Part shown: positions 53,558 to 62,256 of the stretch, in pieces
Position numbering within the stretch: position 1 is the first letter of the stretch
Layout: each line of letters begins with the position of its first letter
From: Echinicola shivajiensis
Lineage (GTDB): Bacteria; Bacteroidota; Bacteroidia; Cytophagales; Cyclobacteriaceae
Direction of reading: 5' to 3'
Assembly: GCF_018642165.1 (NCBI RefSeq)
Contig: NZ_JAHHZM010000014.1
Span: forward strand, 62,001-126,000
Length of the DNA stretch: 64,000 nt
The notes under the pieces: generated by a model
Database searches by the model: none
What the model saw: the letters and a program-made list of their open reading frames with translations, nothing else
What the model was told of the DNA's origin: nothing
Position numbers and translations under genes: made by a program

Positions 53558-54847
53558 CTAAGCATTCATAAGCTCTTCTATTTCTTCTAACTCAATAGGA
53601 ATATTCCCCATTAGGTCCAAGTTCTCCTCTTGACCTATCACGTAGTTATTCTCCAATCTGATCCCTATCTTTTCTTCTCGAATGTAAATTCCTGGTTCCA
53701 CTGTAAACACCATCCCTGGCTTGATAGGTTCATATACAGGCCCAATATCATGAACATCCAGCCCCAAATGATGGGAAGTTCCGTGCATAAAATATTTTCT
53801 ATATAATGGATTGAAAGGATCTTGATTCCTAACTTCCTTTCTATCCAATAAACCTAAGCCTATAAGCTCTGACTCCATTATTTTACCAACCTCTTTTTGA
53901 TATTCCTGAATAACTGTTCCAGGCCTAAGCATGCTTACTGCTTCTTTCTTCAACCTTAATACAGCTTCATAAACTGCCTTTTGCCTCGGGTTAAACCGGC
54001 CATTTACTGGAATGGTCCTAGTCATATCGGCATTATAATTCCCATATTCAGCGCCTACATCCATAAGTATCAGCTCCCCGGAATTACAAATCTTATTATT
54101 TTCCAAATAATGCAAAACACAACTGTTTTCCCCTGAGCCAATAATAGGCTCATAAGCAAACCCCCTACTTCCATTCCTCAAGAATTCATGTATAAATTCA
54201 GCTTCTATCTCATATTCCTTCACTCCAGGCTTCACAAACCTCAACACTCTTCTGAATCCCTTTTCAGTTATATCACAGGCTCGCTGCATTTGATTTATTT
54301 CATCTTGCTCTTTAACCGCCCTCAAACCCTCCATAATTGGAGCTATTCGCTGGTAATTATGCAATGGAAATACTTCCCTAATTCTCTTAATAAAACGAGC
54401 ATTTCTTGTCTCGACCTCTTTGGAGGCACCCCTATGTTCATTAGTGTGAAGAAACACATGATCACAATAAACCATAAGTTGACTCAGCATTCCTTCATAA
54501 TCTGACGTCCACTTTATCTGGTTTACACCTGAAATCTCAACCGCCTCTGTCTTAGTCAATTTATTGCCCTCCCAAATTGCAATATGTTCATTGGTCTCCC
54601 TAACAAAAAGGATTTCCCTCATGGCTTCATTGGGAAAATCTGGACATATCAGCAAAACAGTTTCTTCCTGATCAATACCACTAAAGTAAAACAAGTCGTT
54701 ATTTTGCCGAAACTTCATCGTCCCATCTGCATTGGTGGGCATCAAATCATTAGAATGAAAAATAGCCAAAGACCTTGGTTTGAGTTCCTTTGCGAGCTTT
54801 TCCCTGTTTTTTATGTAGAATGATCGATTGATTGCTGTATATCTCAT
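53558..54847 (-). CDS. pepP: Xaa-Pro aminopeptidase (aminopeptidase P)
   Basis: A 429-aa M24 metallopeptidase that removes N-terminal residues before proline. The metal ligands are visible as ILMDVGAEYGNYNADMTR (two Asp), HGTSHHLGLDVHD (His), TVEPGIYI (Glu) and IGIRLENNYVI (Glu), and the N-terminal creatinase-like domain has PTNADGTMKF. The frame runs to 54880, but ATG 54847 (MRYTAINRSF) begins one base after the glycosyltransferase stop and matches the family. It is translationally close to that gene. Confidence 0.95.
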   Translation of the reverse strand: MRYTAINRSFYIKNREKLAKELKPRSLAIFHSNDLMPTNADGTMKFRQNNDLFYFSGIDQEETVLLICPDFPNEAMREILFVRETNEHIAIWEGNKLTKTEAVEISGVNQIKWTSDYEGMLSQLMVYCDHVFLHTNEHRGASKEVETRNARFIKRIREVFPLHNYQRIAPIMEGLRAVKEQDEINQMQRACDITEKGFRRVLRFVKPGVKEYEIEAEFIHEFLRNGSRGFAYEPIIGSGENSCVLHYLENNKICNSGELILMDVGAEYGNYNADMTRTIPVNGRFNPRQKAVYEAVLRLKKEAVSMLRPGTVIQEYQKEVGKIMESELIGLGLLDRKEVRNQDPFNPLYRKYFMHGTSHHLGLDVHDIGPVYEPIKPGMVFTVEPGIYIREEKIGIRLENNYVIGQEENLDLMGNIPIELEEIEELMNA

Positions 54848-54848
54848 T

Positions 54849-55682
54849 TTACTTTTTGCTAATTCCATTTTCACAAACAAACTTATTGCTTGTCCTATTC
54901 TTCTCCATTATTGCTAAGTTATCCTTCTGGTCTGTCCAGCTTTCCTTATGATAAAGGTGATACTGTACTGCCAAATTCCTTAATGATTTTATTTGGTAAC
55001 CAAGTCCATTAAATCGCCATAGTAAGTCAGCATCTTCCCCAACAGCTGGCTTGGTATAATCTTCATCAAAACCATTTATGGCATAGATCGCTTCCTTGTG
55101 AAAAGACATATTACAGCCTTTTAAATTCCTCATCGACCTCTTCCTCACCAGAAACCCAAACAAGCCCTTAGGATCGATAAAAAAGCCTTCCTCGACAAAT
55201 TCTGCTCCTCGCTTTTTAATAGTTCTGAAATTTTTCTTTAGAAATCTATTTATATTTTTTGAGCTAAGTTCTCCATTCAACAACATATCAGAGGTAGTGG
55301 CATCCAATTTAATTCTTTTACCAGCCAAGATATGATTTGGATTTGCTCCACTTATATGGAACTCCATAAACCTAGGATGCAAGACACAATCCCCATCAAT
55401 AAAGACCAACCAATCTGATTCCGACTTTCTAACCGCCTCATTCAAAGCCCTATTTTTCTGCCATCCCAAATCCTCTCGATGAAGATGTTTGAAAGGGTGC
55501 TTAAAAGAATATCCATCTATAAAAGCTTTCATTTCTCTGGAATTCCCATCTTCCGAAATGATCACTTCGAAACTGTTTTCTGTTTGATCAGCCAGTGAAT
55601 CCAAAACTGCTTTAAGAAATTTCGTGTTTTTATAAACTGAAATGATCAATGAAGCCTTTAGCTTCTCCCCTTGCTCTGTCAT
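54849..55682 (-). CDS. Family 2 glycosyltransferase
   Basis: A 277-aa GT-A transferase. The N-terminal SLIISVYKNTKFLKAVLDSL opens the nucleotide-sugar fold, WLVFIDGDCVLHPRF carries the DxD-like metal motif, and GCNMSFHKEAIYAINGFDEDY and GEDADLLWRF fit the acceptor side (galactosyltransferase C-terminal type). It probably makes a cell-surface polysaccharide or glycolipid linkage. It is one base upstream of pepP. Confidence 0.9.
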   Translation of the reverse strand: MTEQGEKLKASLIISVYKNTKFLKAVLDSLADQTENSFEVIISEDGNSREMKAFIDGYSFKHPFKHLHREDLGWQKNRALNEAVRKSESDWLVFIDGDCVLHPRFMEFHISGANPNHILAGKRIKLDATTSDMLLNGELSSKNINRFLKKNFRTIKKRGAEFVEEGFFIDPKGLFGFLVRKRSMRNLKGCNMSFHKEAIYAINGFDEDYTKPAVGEDADLLWRFNGLGYQIKSLRNLAVQYHLYHKESWTDQKDNLAIMEKNRTSNKFVCENGISKK

Positions 55683-55827
55683 AATGGGCTTTTGAATAAT
55701 TTACATGGCTAAAGCCCATTTAAAAAGGGCCTTCAATCCGCTAAAATTAACATAATTCTTTCCTTCAAAAAAATATCCAGACAATGTACATTATTTTCGT
55801 AATTTCAAAGCTGAAAGCGTTTATTAC

Positions 55828-57057
55828 ATGTCATATAACATCAAAGAATTACAGAATGGAATTCGCATAGTCCATCAAGAGGTTAACCATACCCGATTAG
55901 TGCATTGCGGATTTATTCTTGATATTGGAAGCAGAGACGAAACCCTAGAACAAGCTGGATTGGCTCATTTTTGGGAGCATATGGCCTTTAAGGGCACCAC
56001 CAAAAGGAAAGCTTTTCATATTTTAAATCGCCTTGAATCTGTGGGTGGAGAATTAAACGCCTATACCACCAAGGAAAAAATCTGCTTTTACTCCTCCATT
56101 TTAAAAGAACATTTCAATAAAGCTGCCGAGCTCCTTTATGATATCACCTTCCATAGCACCTTTCCCGAAAAGCAAATAGAAAAAGAAAGGCAAGTGATAT
56201 TGGAGGAAATGGCCATGTATAGAGATTCTCCTGATGACGCCATTCAGGATGAATTTGACGAAGTGGTATTCCAAAACCACTCATTGGGGAGAAATATCCT
56301 TGGAACTGAAGATACCGTCAACTCCTTTTGCCAATCAGACTTTTTTGACTTTATCTCTACCAGAATGGACACCACTAAAATTGTCTTTTCTGTTGTCGGA
56401 AACATTTCATTTAAGAAGGTACTAAATCAACTGGAACCCAAATTAAATGAGATTCCAACCAAAAAGAGCCTTTATATAAGAAGTGATTTCGGCCATTACA
56501 CACCACAGCATAAAACTGTATATAAGGACATTACCCAATCACATTGTGCTATCGGGAAACCAGCCTATTCCATATACCATCCTAAAAGATTCAAACTCTT
56601 TCTACTCAACAACATTCTAGGTGGTCCCAGCATGAACTCAAGGTTAAATCTCTCCTTAAGGGAAAAATATGGCTATGTGTATAGTGTAGAGTCTGCTTAT
56701 CAAGTATATAAAGACACTGGTTTTGTCGGTATATTCTATGGCACTGAAGAACGAACAGCCAAAAAGGCCCAAAATTTGGTAATGCGTGAACTCAAAAAAT
56801 TAAGAGAGAAAAAACTAGGCACACTACAGCTACATATGGCCAAAGAACAGGCGATAGGTCAAATGGCCATGGCTGAAGAAAACTATGCTGCTTTGATGCT
56901 GGTTTTTGGTAAAAACCTATTGGACAAAGGAAAAATCGAATCGCTGGATCATATCTTTGGTATAATCAGAAACACCAGTTCAGAAGAACTACAGGATATA
57001 GCCCAGGAAGTTTTTATGGAAGATCAATTAAGTTTTCTAACCTATTTACCCAACTAA
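55828..57057 (+). CDS. M16 family zinc peptidase
   Basis: A 409-aa inverzincin-type peptidase. The inverted zinc motif HFWEH (H-x2-E-H) is near residue 47, with the distal Glu in EKERQVILEEMAMYRD about 77 residues later. The C-terminal half has the R/Y pair seen in LREKYGYVYSVES. It is likely a cytoplasmic or periplasmic oligopeptidase; no signal peptide is present. The O-methyltransferase begins two bases after its stop. Confidence 0.92.
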   Translation: MSYNIKELQNGIRIVHQEVNHTRLVHCGFILDIGSRDETLEQAGLAHFWEHMAFKGTTKRKAFHILNRLESVGGELNAYTTKEKICFYSSILKEHFNKAAELLYDITFHSTFPEKQIEKERQVILEEMAMYRDSPDDAIQDEFDEVVFQNHSLGRNILGTEDTVNSFCQSDFFDFISTRMDTTKIVFSVVGNISFKKVLNQLEPKLNEIPTKKSLYIRSDFGHYTPQHKTVYKDITQSHCAIGKPAYSIYHPKRFKLFLLNNILGGPSMNSRLNLSLREKYGYVYSVESAYQVYKDTGFVGIFYGTEERTAKKAQNLVMRELKKLREKKLGTLQLHMAKEQAIGQMAMAEENYAALMLVFGKNLLDKGKIESLDHIFGIIRNTSSEELQDIAQEVFMEDQLSFLTYLPN

Positions 57058-57059
57058 CA

Positions 57060-57704
57060 ATGGAATTCATCAGCGAAGAATTACAAAATTATTGTGAACA
57101 GCATACTAGTAATGAGGACGAGCTACTACAGCTCATCAGCCGCGAGACCCATGCTAAAGTATTGATGCCAAGAATGCTGTCTGGCCACCTTCAAGGGAAA
57201 ACCCTTGAATTGTTCACCAAGATGCAAAAACCAAAAACAATTCTAGAAATAGGCACTTACACAGGCTATTCTGCCATTTGTATGGCCAGAGGGCTAGACC
57301 AAGGAGGCAAGATTATCACATTGGACAAAAACGATGAACTTGAAGACATGGTAAGAGGCTTCTTTGACAAATCAGGACTAGCGAGCCAAATCGAATATAA
57401 ACTTGGCAATGCAATGGATATTATCCCTGAATTAGATGAGACTTTCGATATGGTATTCATCGATGCGGACAAAAAAAACTATATCAATTACTATAACTTG
57501 GTCATTGATAAAGTAAGCAAAGGAGGATTGATTATGGCTGACAATGTGCTTTGGTCTGGAAAAGTACTCAAGGATCCTGCTGAGAAAATAGACAAGGACA
57601 CCAGGGTAATAATGGATTTCAATGATATGATCCAAGCCGACCCAAGAGTGGAAAATGTATTATTTCCTATCAGAGATGGCATCATGATGGCTAGAAAACT
57701 ATAG
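57060..57704 (+). CDS. O-methyltransferase (COMT-like, class I SAM)
   Basis: A 214-aa methyltransferase. The SAM-binding loop is ILEIGTYTGYSAICMARGL near residue 61 and the metal-binding FIDADKKNYINYY near residue 138, followed by GLIMADNVLWSGKV, as in the metal-dependent caffeoyl-CoA type group. The substrate is unknown. It is tightly linked to the M16 gene. Confidence 0.93.
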   Translation: MEFISEELQNYCEQHTSNEDELLQLISRETHAKVLMPRMLSGHLQGKTLELFTKMQKPKTILEIGTYTGYSAICMARGLDQGGKIITLDKNDELEDMVRGFFDKSGLASQIEYKLGNAMDIIPELDETFDMVFIDADKKNYINYYNLVIDKVSKGGLIMADNVLWSGKVLKDPAEKIDKDTRVIMDFNDMIQADPRVENVLFPIRDGIMMARKL

Positions 57705-57789
57705 TTTTACACAAAAGACTTTATTTGTTATATTAGACTGAACGCCATTACATTATTTCTCTGAACAGTTTCATTATTCTTTCACCAAC

Positions 57790-59367
57790 ATGAATTTCAC
57801 TTATCGCCAAAACGTCATATTCGGGCTAGGCCTTTTTTTCACATTACTTTCCTCAACGCTTTACGCCCAAGCACCAAGGGTGCCAAGTACCATACAGTTT
57901 GCTGGAATGACCTTACAGCTCAATGACCAGGCACAGAGGGATATTCAATTGGATGTAGATGCCCTTTGCAGAAGCGAAAGGTTCTTCAATATGAAGTTGG
58001 AAAGAGTCAATCTTTATATGCCCATCATTGAAAAGGTACTATATGAACAAGGAGCTCCTGATGATCTAAAATATTTGGTCATTCAAGAAAGTGGACTTAT
58101 TCCAGATGCAGTATCCACTTCAAATGCAGTTGGGTTTTGGCAATTTAAAAAAGGAACCGCTCATGAGGTATTCCTTCAGGTGGATAATCAAATAGATGAA
58201 AGAAAAAATATAGTAGCTTCTACTAGAGGTGCGGCGACTTATCTTAAAAAACACAATAACTATTTTGACAATTGGGTATGTGCCTTGGTTTCTTATCAAA
58301 TGGGTCTTGGAGGTGCAAAAAACTACTTTGGGAGCAAATACAACGGGCATACATCCATGAAAATCACCAAAAGCACCCATTGGTATTTCAAAAAATATTT
58401 AGCCCATAAAATCGCATTTGAAAACAGTATTGGCAAGTTTACCAGCAACCGATACTTAAAAGAAGTTTCCGTTCAAGGACCAACAACCGTAAAAGCACTT
58501 TCTAAGAATATTGGGATTTCTGAATCGGAACTTAAAGAGTACAATAAATGGATCACAGGAAACAAAATCCCAGAAGGCAAAAGCTATTCACTTATTTACC
58601 TAGCTACTGGATCTGCTCCACTAACTCCAGTTTTGACCTCTTCAAGTTCTAGCAATATCAATCCAGAAAATTACAGCTTACCAACTGAGGAATTCAAAAA
58701 TGCTGTGGGATATCCTAAGATAAGTGGCAGGCAAGCTCAACCATTTGAAACCGGTCAAATCAAGGTGAATGGCATAAAGGGAATTCAAGCAGCTGTAAAT
58801 AGCACTCCTGAAGCATTTGCTGAGAAAATCGGAATGAAAGACGGTAAATTTCGTCGCAGAAATGACCTCTCAAAAAATGACCGAATACAGCGAGGGCAAT
58901 ACTATTATACTAAAAAGAAAAAAGCAAAGGCCAATGTACCCCACCATATTGTTAAAAAGGGAGAAACGCTGTGGAGTATATCCCAAGCATATGGGATAAG
59001 ACTCCATTCTCTTAAAGCCAAAAACAGGATTTATAAAGATGAAGATCTAAGAGCTGGAATGGTCTTAAATTTACAAAAATACAGAGGCAGAAATGAAGAT
59101 ATCAGAATCATGTCTGTAAATCCTGCTACCCAACAAGCGAATTCTTCTACACCAAACCAAAAGACAAGCCCAGCACCAAAGCAAAATATACAACCAAAGC
59201 CTAGTCCTGTCAGCAGCAATATTACACATACAGTTTCCCAAGGTGAAACACTATATGCTATTGCTAGAAAATATGGTGTTTCCGTTTCAGAAATTCAAAC
59301 CTGGAATAACATCCAAAACCAAACTATCATCAAAATAGGTCAAAAGTTAATCATCAAAAAGAACTAA
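57790..59367 (+). CDS. Lytic transglycosylase with two LysM domains (MltD-like)
   Basis: A 525-aa exported murein hydrolase with a signal peptide ending near YAQ. The SLT domain has YLVIQESGLIPDAVS (catalytic Glu near residue 102) and GFWQFKKGTA, ending with VSYQMGLGGAKNYF. Two LysM peptidoglycan-binding modules lie in the C-terminal third (HHIVKKGETLWSISQAYGI near 389 and HTVSQGETLYAIARKYGV near 480) separated by a Pro/Gln/Ser linker. It cuts glycan strands for wall turnover. Confidence 0.93.
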   Translation: MNFTYRQNVIFGLGLFFTLLSSTLYAQAPRVPSTIQFAGMTLQLNDQAQRDIQLDVDALCRSERFFNMKLERVNLYMPIIEKVLYEQGAPDDLKYLVIQESGLIPDAVSTSNAVGFWQFKKGTAHEVFLQVDNQIDERKNIVASTRGAATYLKKHNNYFDNWVCALVSYQMGLGGAKNYFGSKYNGHTSMKITKSTHWYFKKYLAHKIAFENSIGKFTSNRYLKEVSVQGPTTVKALSKNIGISESELKEYNKWITGNKIPEGKSYSLIYLATGSAPLTPVLTSSSSSNINPENYSLPTEEFKNAVGYPKISGRQAQPFETGQIKVNGIKGIQAAVNSTPEAFAEKIGMKDGKFRRRNDLSKNDRIQRGQYYYTKKKKAKANVPHHIVKKGETLWSISQAYGIRLHSLKAKNRIYKDEDLRAGMVLNLQKYRGRNEDIRIMSVNPATQQANSSTPNQKTSPAPKQNIQPKPSPVSSNITHTVSQGETLYAIARKYGVSVSEIQTWNNIQNQTIIKIGQKLIIKKN

Positions 59368-59421
59368 TTAGATTTGAATAAGAAACGTATCTTTACGTAT
59401 TAATTGAAACTCCATTCAGGA

Positions 59422-60414
59422 ATGATTCGGTATCTTACCATTTTTGCAATAATCATATCATTTTCAAGCTCACTCAATCAGGCATGGTGTCAGGACAATA
59501 AAATTGTTCCCGACACCATTGTAATCAATGGTGAAACCTTGATCATGCTAGGTGATTCCTTGATAATAAAAGAGGAGGTCAAACAGAATTACTGGAAAAG
59601 AGGCGGAAACTATAACCTTAGCATCCAACAAGTGAGCCTATCCAACTGGGCGGCTGGTGGTGCAAGTTCTTTTGCTTTAAATACTGGTGTCAACCTATTT
59701 GCCAATTATAAAAAAGGAGGGCGTATTTGGGACACCAAATTAACCGTCAACTTTGGCTTTAACAGACAGGCTGAGCGAGCATTTAAAACCCGAAAAACCA
59801 ACGATAACTTTAAGTTTGTAAGTAAGTATGGTAGAGAACTTTCAAAAGGCTTTTATCTTTCCACTCAGCTTGAAGCACGAACGCAGTTGTTAAAGGGTTA
59901 CAAATATTTTAAGCCAGCCAACTCTGAAGTTGAAGACAGGGATCTTATTTCCGATTTCCTAAGCCCTGCATACATCCAATCTTCCACAGGTCTTAACTTC
60001 CAAAAAGATCAGGATGGTTTTAAAATATCCTCCATACTTTCCCCATTTACAGGACGTTTTACCATTGTGGCCAATGACTCGTTAAGTCAAGCCGGTGCTT
60101 TTGGTATATTACCTGGAGAAAAAATCAGACCTGAAGCAGGAGCTTCATTGGGTTCATCCATAGACACCAGATTGATGAAAAACATAGAGTGGAAAGCTGA
60201 TCTCAACCTTTTCTCTAGTTACGGTAAGTTTGGAAACATAGTCGTCAATTTCAATTCAGCCCTTAGAATGAAGGTGAACAAATACATAAGTACTCGCATT
60301 GAGACCGTGCTGATTTATGATGAAAATGTATTTATTAAACAGGATGATGGCAGTAAGTCACAGGCCATTCAGTTTCAAAACTTGATAAATTTTGGATTAG
60401 GATTGGACTTTTAG
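59422..60414 (+). CDS. DUF3078 family outer-membrane-like protein
   Basis: A 330-aa exported protein with a signal peptide (IRYLTIFAIIISFSSS) ending near QAWCQ. The body has the DUF3078 pattern (YWKRGGNYNLSIQQVSLSNW, AAGGASSFALNTG, GRIWDTKLTVNFGF) and alternating strand segments to the C-terminal aromatic-like LGLDF end, consistent with a beta-barrel. ATG 59422 is preferred over the upstream TTG. Its stop overlaps that of dnaX. Confidence 0.86.
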   Translation: MIRYLTIFAIIISFSSSLNQAWCQDNKIVPDTIVINGETLIMLGDSLIIKEEVKQNYWKRGGNYNLSIQQVSLSNWAAGGASSFALNTGVNLFANYKKGGRIWDTKLTVNFGFNRQAERAFKTRKTNDNFKFVSKYGRELSKGFYLSTQLEARTQLLKGYKYFKPANSEVEDRDLISDFLSPAYIQSSTGLNFQKDQDGFKISSILSPFTGRFTIVANDSLSQAGAFGILPGEKIRPEAGASLGSSIDTRLMKNIEWKADLNLFSSYGKFGNIVVNFNSALRMKVNKYISTRIETVLIYDENVFIKQDDGSKSQAIQFQNLINFGLGLDF

Positions 60415-62143
60415 AAATCTGTCTCCAATCCAAAACGTTTTTGCAGTTCTTTCAGTGCTGGGGATTTTTTAGTAAGATAGGCCAGTTTATCTGTAGAGGT
60501 ATACAATTTATCCTCTTCTTTCATCGCCTCTTCTCTAATTTCGTAGTGAATCTCTACAAGATCATTTTCTAATTTTCTTTTTACAATCCCCATTAACTCG
60601 GGTTTAAGCTTAGAAAACAGATGTTCTTGCAATTCACCGTTTAGGAAAAAGTTTACTTTATTTCCTTCTACCTCAAAAGGCTGTTTCAAAAGTGTAATAT
60701 CTTGATACTTTCGTTTCTGCTTGAAGTCTGAAATCACCTCTTCTAGCATTGCACCAAATTTCCCCTTATCAAAAGGTGTATTTCTCAGCTCTCCATCGTT
60801 TTTAACTTCGACTTGATCCTTTGCCTTGGATTCTTTCTCCTTTGATTCTTGAATGCTATTTTTTACTTGCCTTTTGACTTCCGTGATATTAGAAGGAATA
60901 GGCATGGTCTTTTTGACTTCTCTCTTAATGGCAGCATCAGAAACCAAGTCCGCCTGGCTAGAAGTACCTTTTGAAGCCGTTGCCTTTTTCTGCTTAGCTA
61001 GTCTTTTTTTTTTATCTCCTCTTGGGCTAATGCGGCTAAAGAAATGGCTTGGGGTAATTTAGCCAATTTCATAAGCGCCAGCTCAACATGTAAACGCTGG
61101 TTTTTACTGCCCTTGTACTGCATATCACACTGGTTGCAAATATTAAGTGCAGACAACAAAAATGAAAGACTGGACTTAGCAGCTTGCTCTACATATCGTT
61201 CTTGAGCACTTTCAGAAACCTGAAGTAACTCCACTGTAGCTGCATCCTTACAAACCATCAGGTTGCGAAAATGTTCGCTCAGACCAACAATAAAGTTGTG
61301 ACCATCAAATCCTTTTTTGAGTATCTCATTAAAAGTGAGGAGAACATTAGATATACTTTCTTCCAATAAAGCATCTGTCACCTTGAAATAGTAATCATAA
61401 TCCAAGATGTGAAGGTTATTGATAGTTTCTTGATAGGTTAATTTATTTCCCGCGGAATAAGTTACTATAAGATCATAAATTGAAAGTGCATCTCTCAATG
61501 CTCCATCTGCTTTAGCAGCAATTAACCGGAGAGCTTCATCTTCATATTCAATATCCTCTTCAGAAGAAATATACTTCAAGTGCTCAGCAATATCCTTAAT
61601 CTGAATTCGATTAAAATCGAATATCTGACATCTAGAAAGAATAGTAGGGATAATTTTATGCTTCTCTGTAGTGGCCAAAATAAAAATGGCATATTTCGGA
61701 GGTTCTTCCAATGTTTTCAAAAAAGCATTAAATGCCTGGGTAGAAAGCATATGAACCTCATCAATGATATAGATTTTGTATGATCCTTTTTGGGGGGCAT
61801 AGCGCACTTGATCTACCAAATTCCTAATATCATCAACGGAGTTATTGGAAGCAGCATCCAGTTCATGTACATTAAAAGAACTATTGGTATTGAACGCCTT
61901 ACATGAGTCGCATTCATTACATGCCTCAAAATCCTCCCTTAAGTTTTCGCAGTTAATGGTCTTAGCCAAAATACGGGCACAGGTCGTTTTACCTACTCCC
62001 CTAGGACCACAAAATAAAAATGCCTGTGCAAGGTGATTATTCTTAATGGCATTTTTTAAAGTGGTGGTAATATGCTGCTGCCCTACCACACTTTTAAAAT
62101 TAGAAGGTCTATATTTTCTGGCTGAGACTACAAAATTTTCCAT
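60411..62143 (-). CDS. dnaX: DNA polymerase III subunit tau/gamma, full-length product via -1 frameshift at an A10 run
   Basis: The clamp-loader ATPase. The 0-frame from ATG 62143 encodes Walker A GPRGVGKTT near residue 46, a four-Cys zinc module (CENL...ACNECDSC), IIDEVHMLS, and the sensor-1/SRC region ILATTEKHKIIPTILSRCQ, then ends in EEIKKKD stop (60998, 381 aa). The reading frame at 60947-60411 encodes the charged C-terminal tail typical of Bacteroidota DnaX (ending KELQKRFGLETDF). A -1 shift at the A10 run (61004-61013) joins the two exactly into one 577-aa frame without other stops. Both forms probably exist as gamma- and tau-like products. Confidence 0.85.
60998..62143 (-). CDS. dnaX: DnaX short (gamma-like) form from the unshifted frame
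   Basis: The 381-aa product made when no frameshift occurs. It holds the complete ATPase and lid domains (I-III) and lacks the C-terminal tail that in tau contacts the helicase and polymerase. The stop (GAC TAG) comes two codons after the slippery run, as in other dnaX genes that make both forms. Confidence 0.7.
   Translation of the reverse strand: MENFVVSARKYRPSNFKSVVGQQHITTTLKNAIKNNHLAQAFLFCGPRGVGKTTCARILAKTINCENLREDFEACNECDSCKAFNTNSSFNVHELDAASNNSVDDIRNLVDQVRYAPQKGSYKIYIIDEVHMLSTQAFNAFLKTLEEPPKYAIFILATTEKHKIIPTILSRCQIFDFNRIQIKDIAEHLKYISSEEDIEYEDEALRLIAAKADGALRDALSIYDLIVTYSAGNKLTYQETINNLHILDYDYYFKVTDALLEESISNVLLTFNEILKKGFDGHNFIVGLSEHFRNLMVCKDAATVELLQVSESAQERYVEQAAKSSLSFLLSALNICNQCDMQYKGSKNQRLHVELALMKLAKLPQAISLAALAQEEIKKKD
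61004..61013 (-). other. Slippery A10 run in dnaX
   Basis: On the coding strand, ATA is followed by nine A, then GAC TAG in frame 0 (ten A in a row). An AAGAGGAG purine-rich stretch lies just 5'. I see no strong downstream stem-loop, so transcriptional slippage as in Thermus is as likely as ribosomal -1 frameshifting as in E. coli. Confidence 0.7.
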
Positions 62144-62256
62144 CACCGCAAGATATAAAATTCCTTTAATTTACTCTTGCAAAAAAAATAAAATCCTAAA
62201 CCAATTTCACCAAAACATTAAAAATCAAAGACTTCAATTTAATGAAAAGCTCAGCC

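Noticed and set aside
60411-60947. A separate 178-aa gene downstream of dnaX
   Set aside because: It would start at an unsupported TTG; it joins dnaX in -1 frame without a stop and carries the usual DnaX tail, so it is read as part of dnaX.
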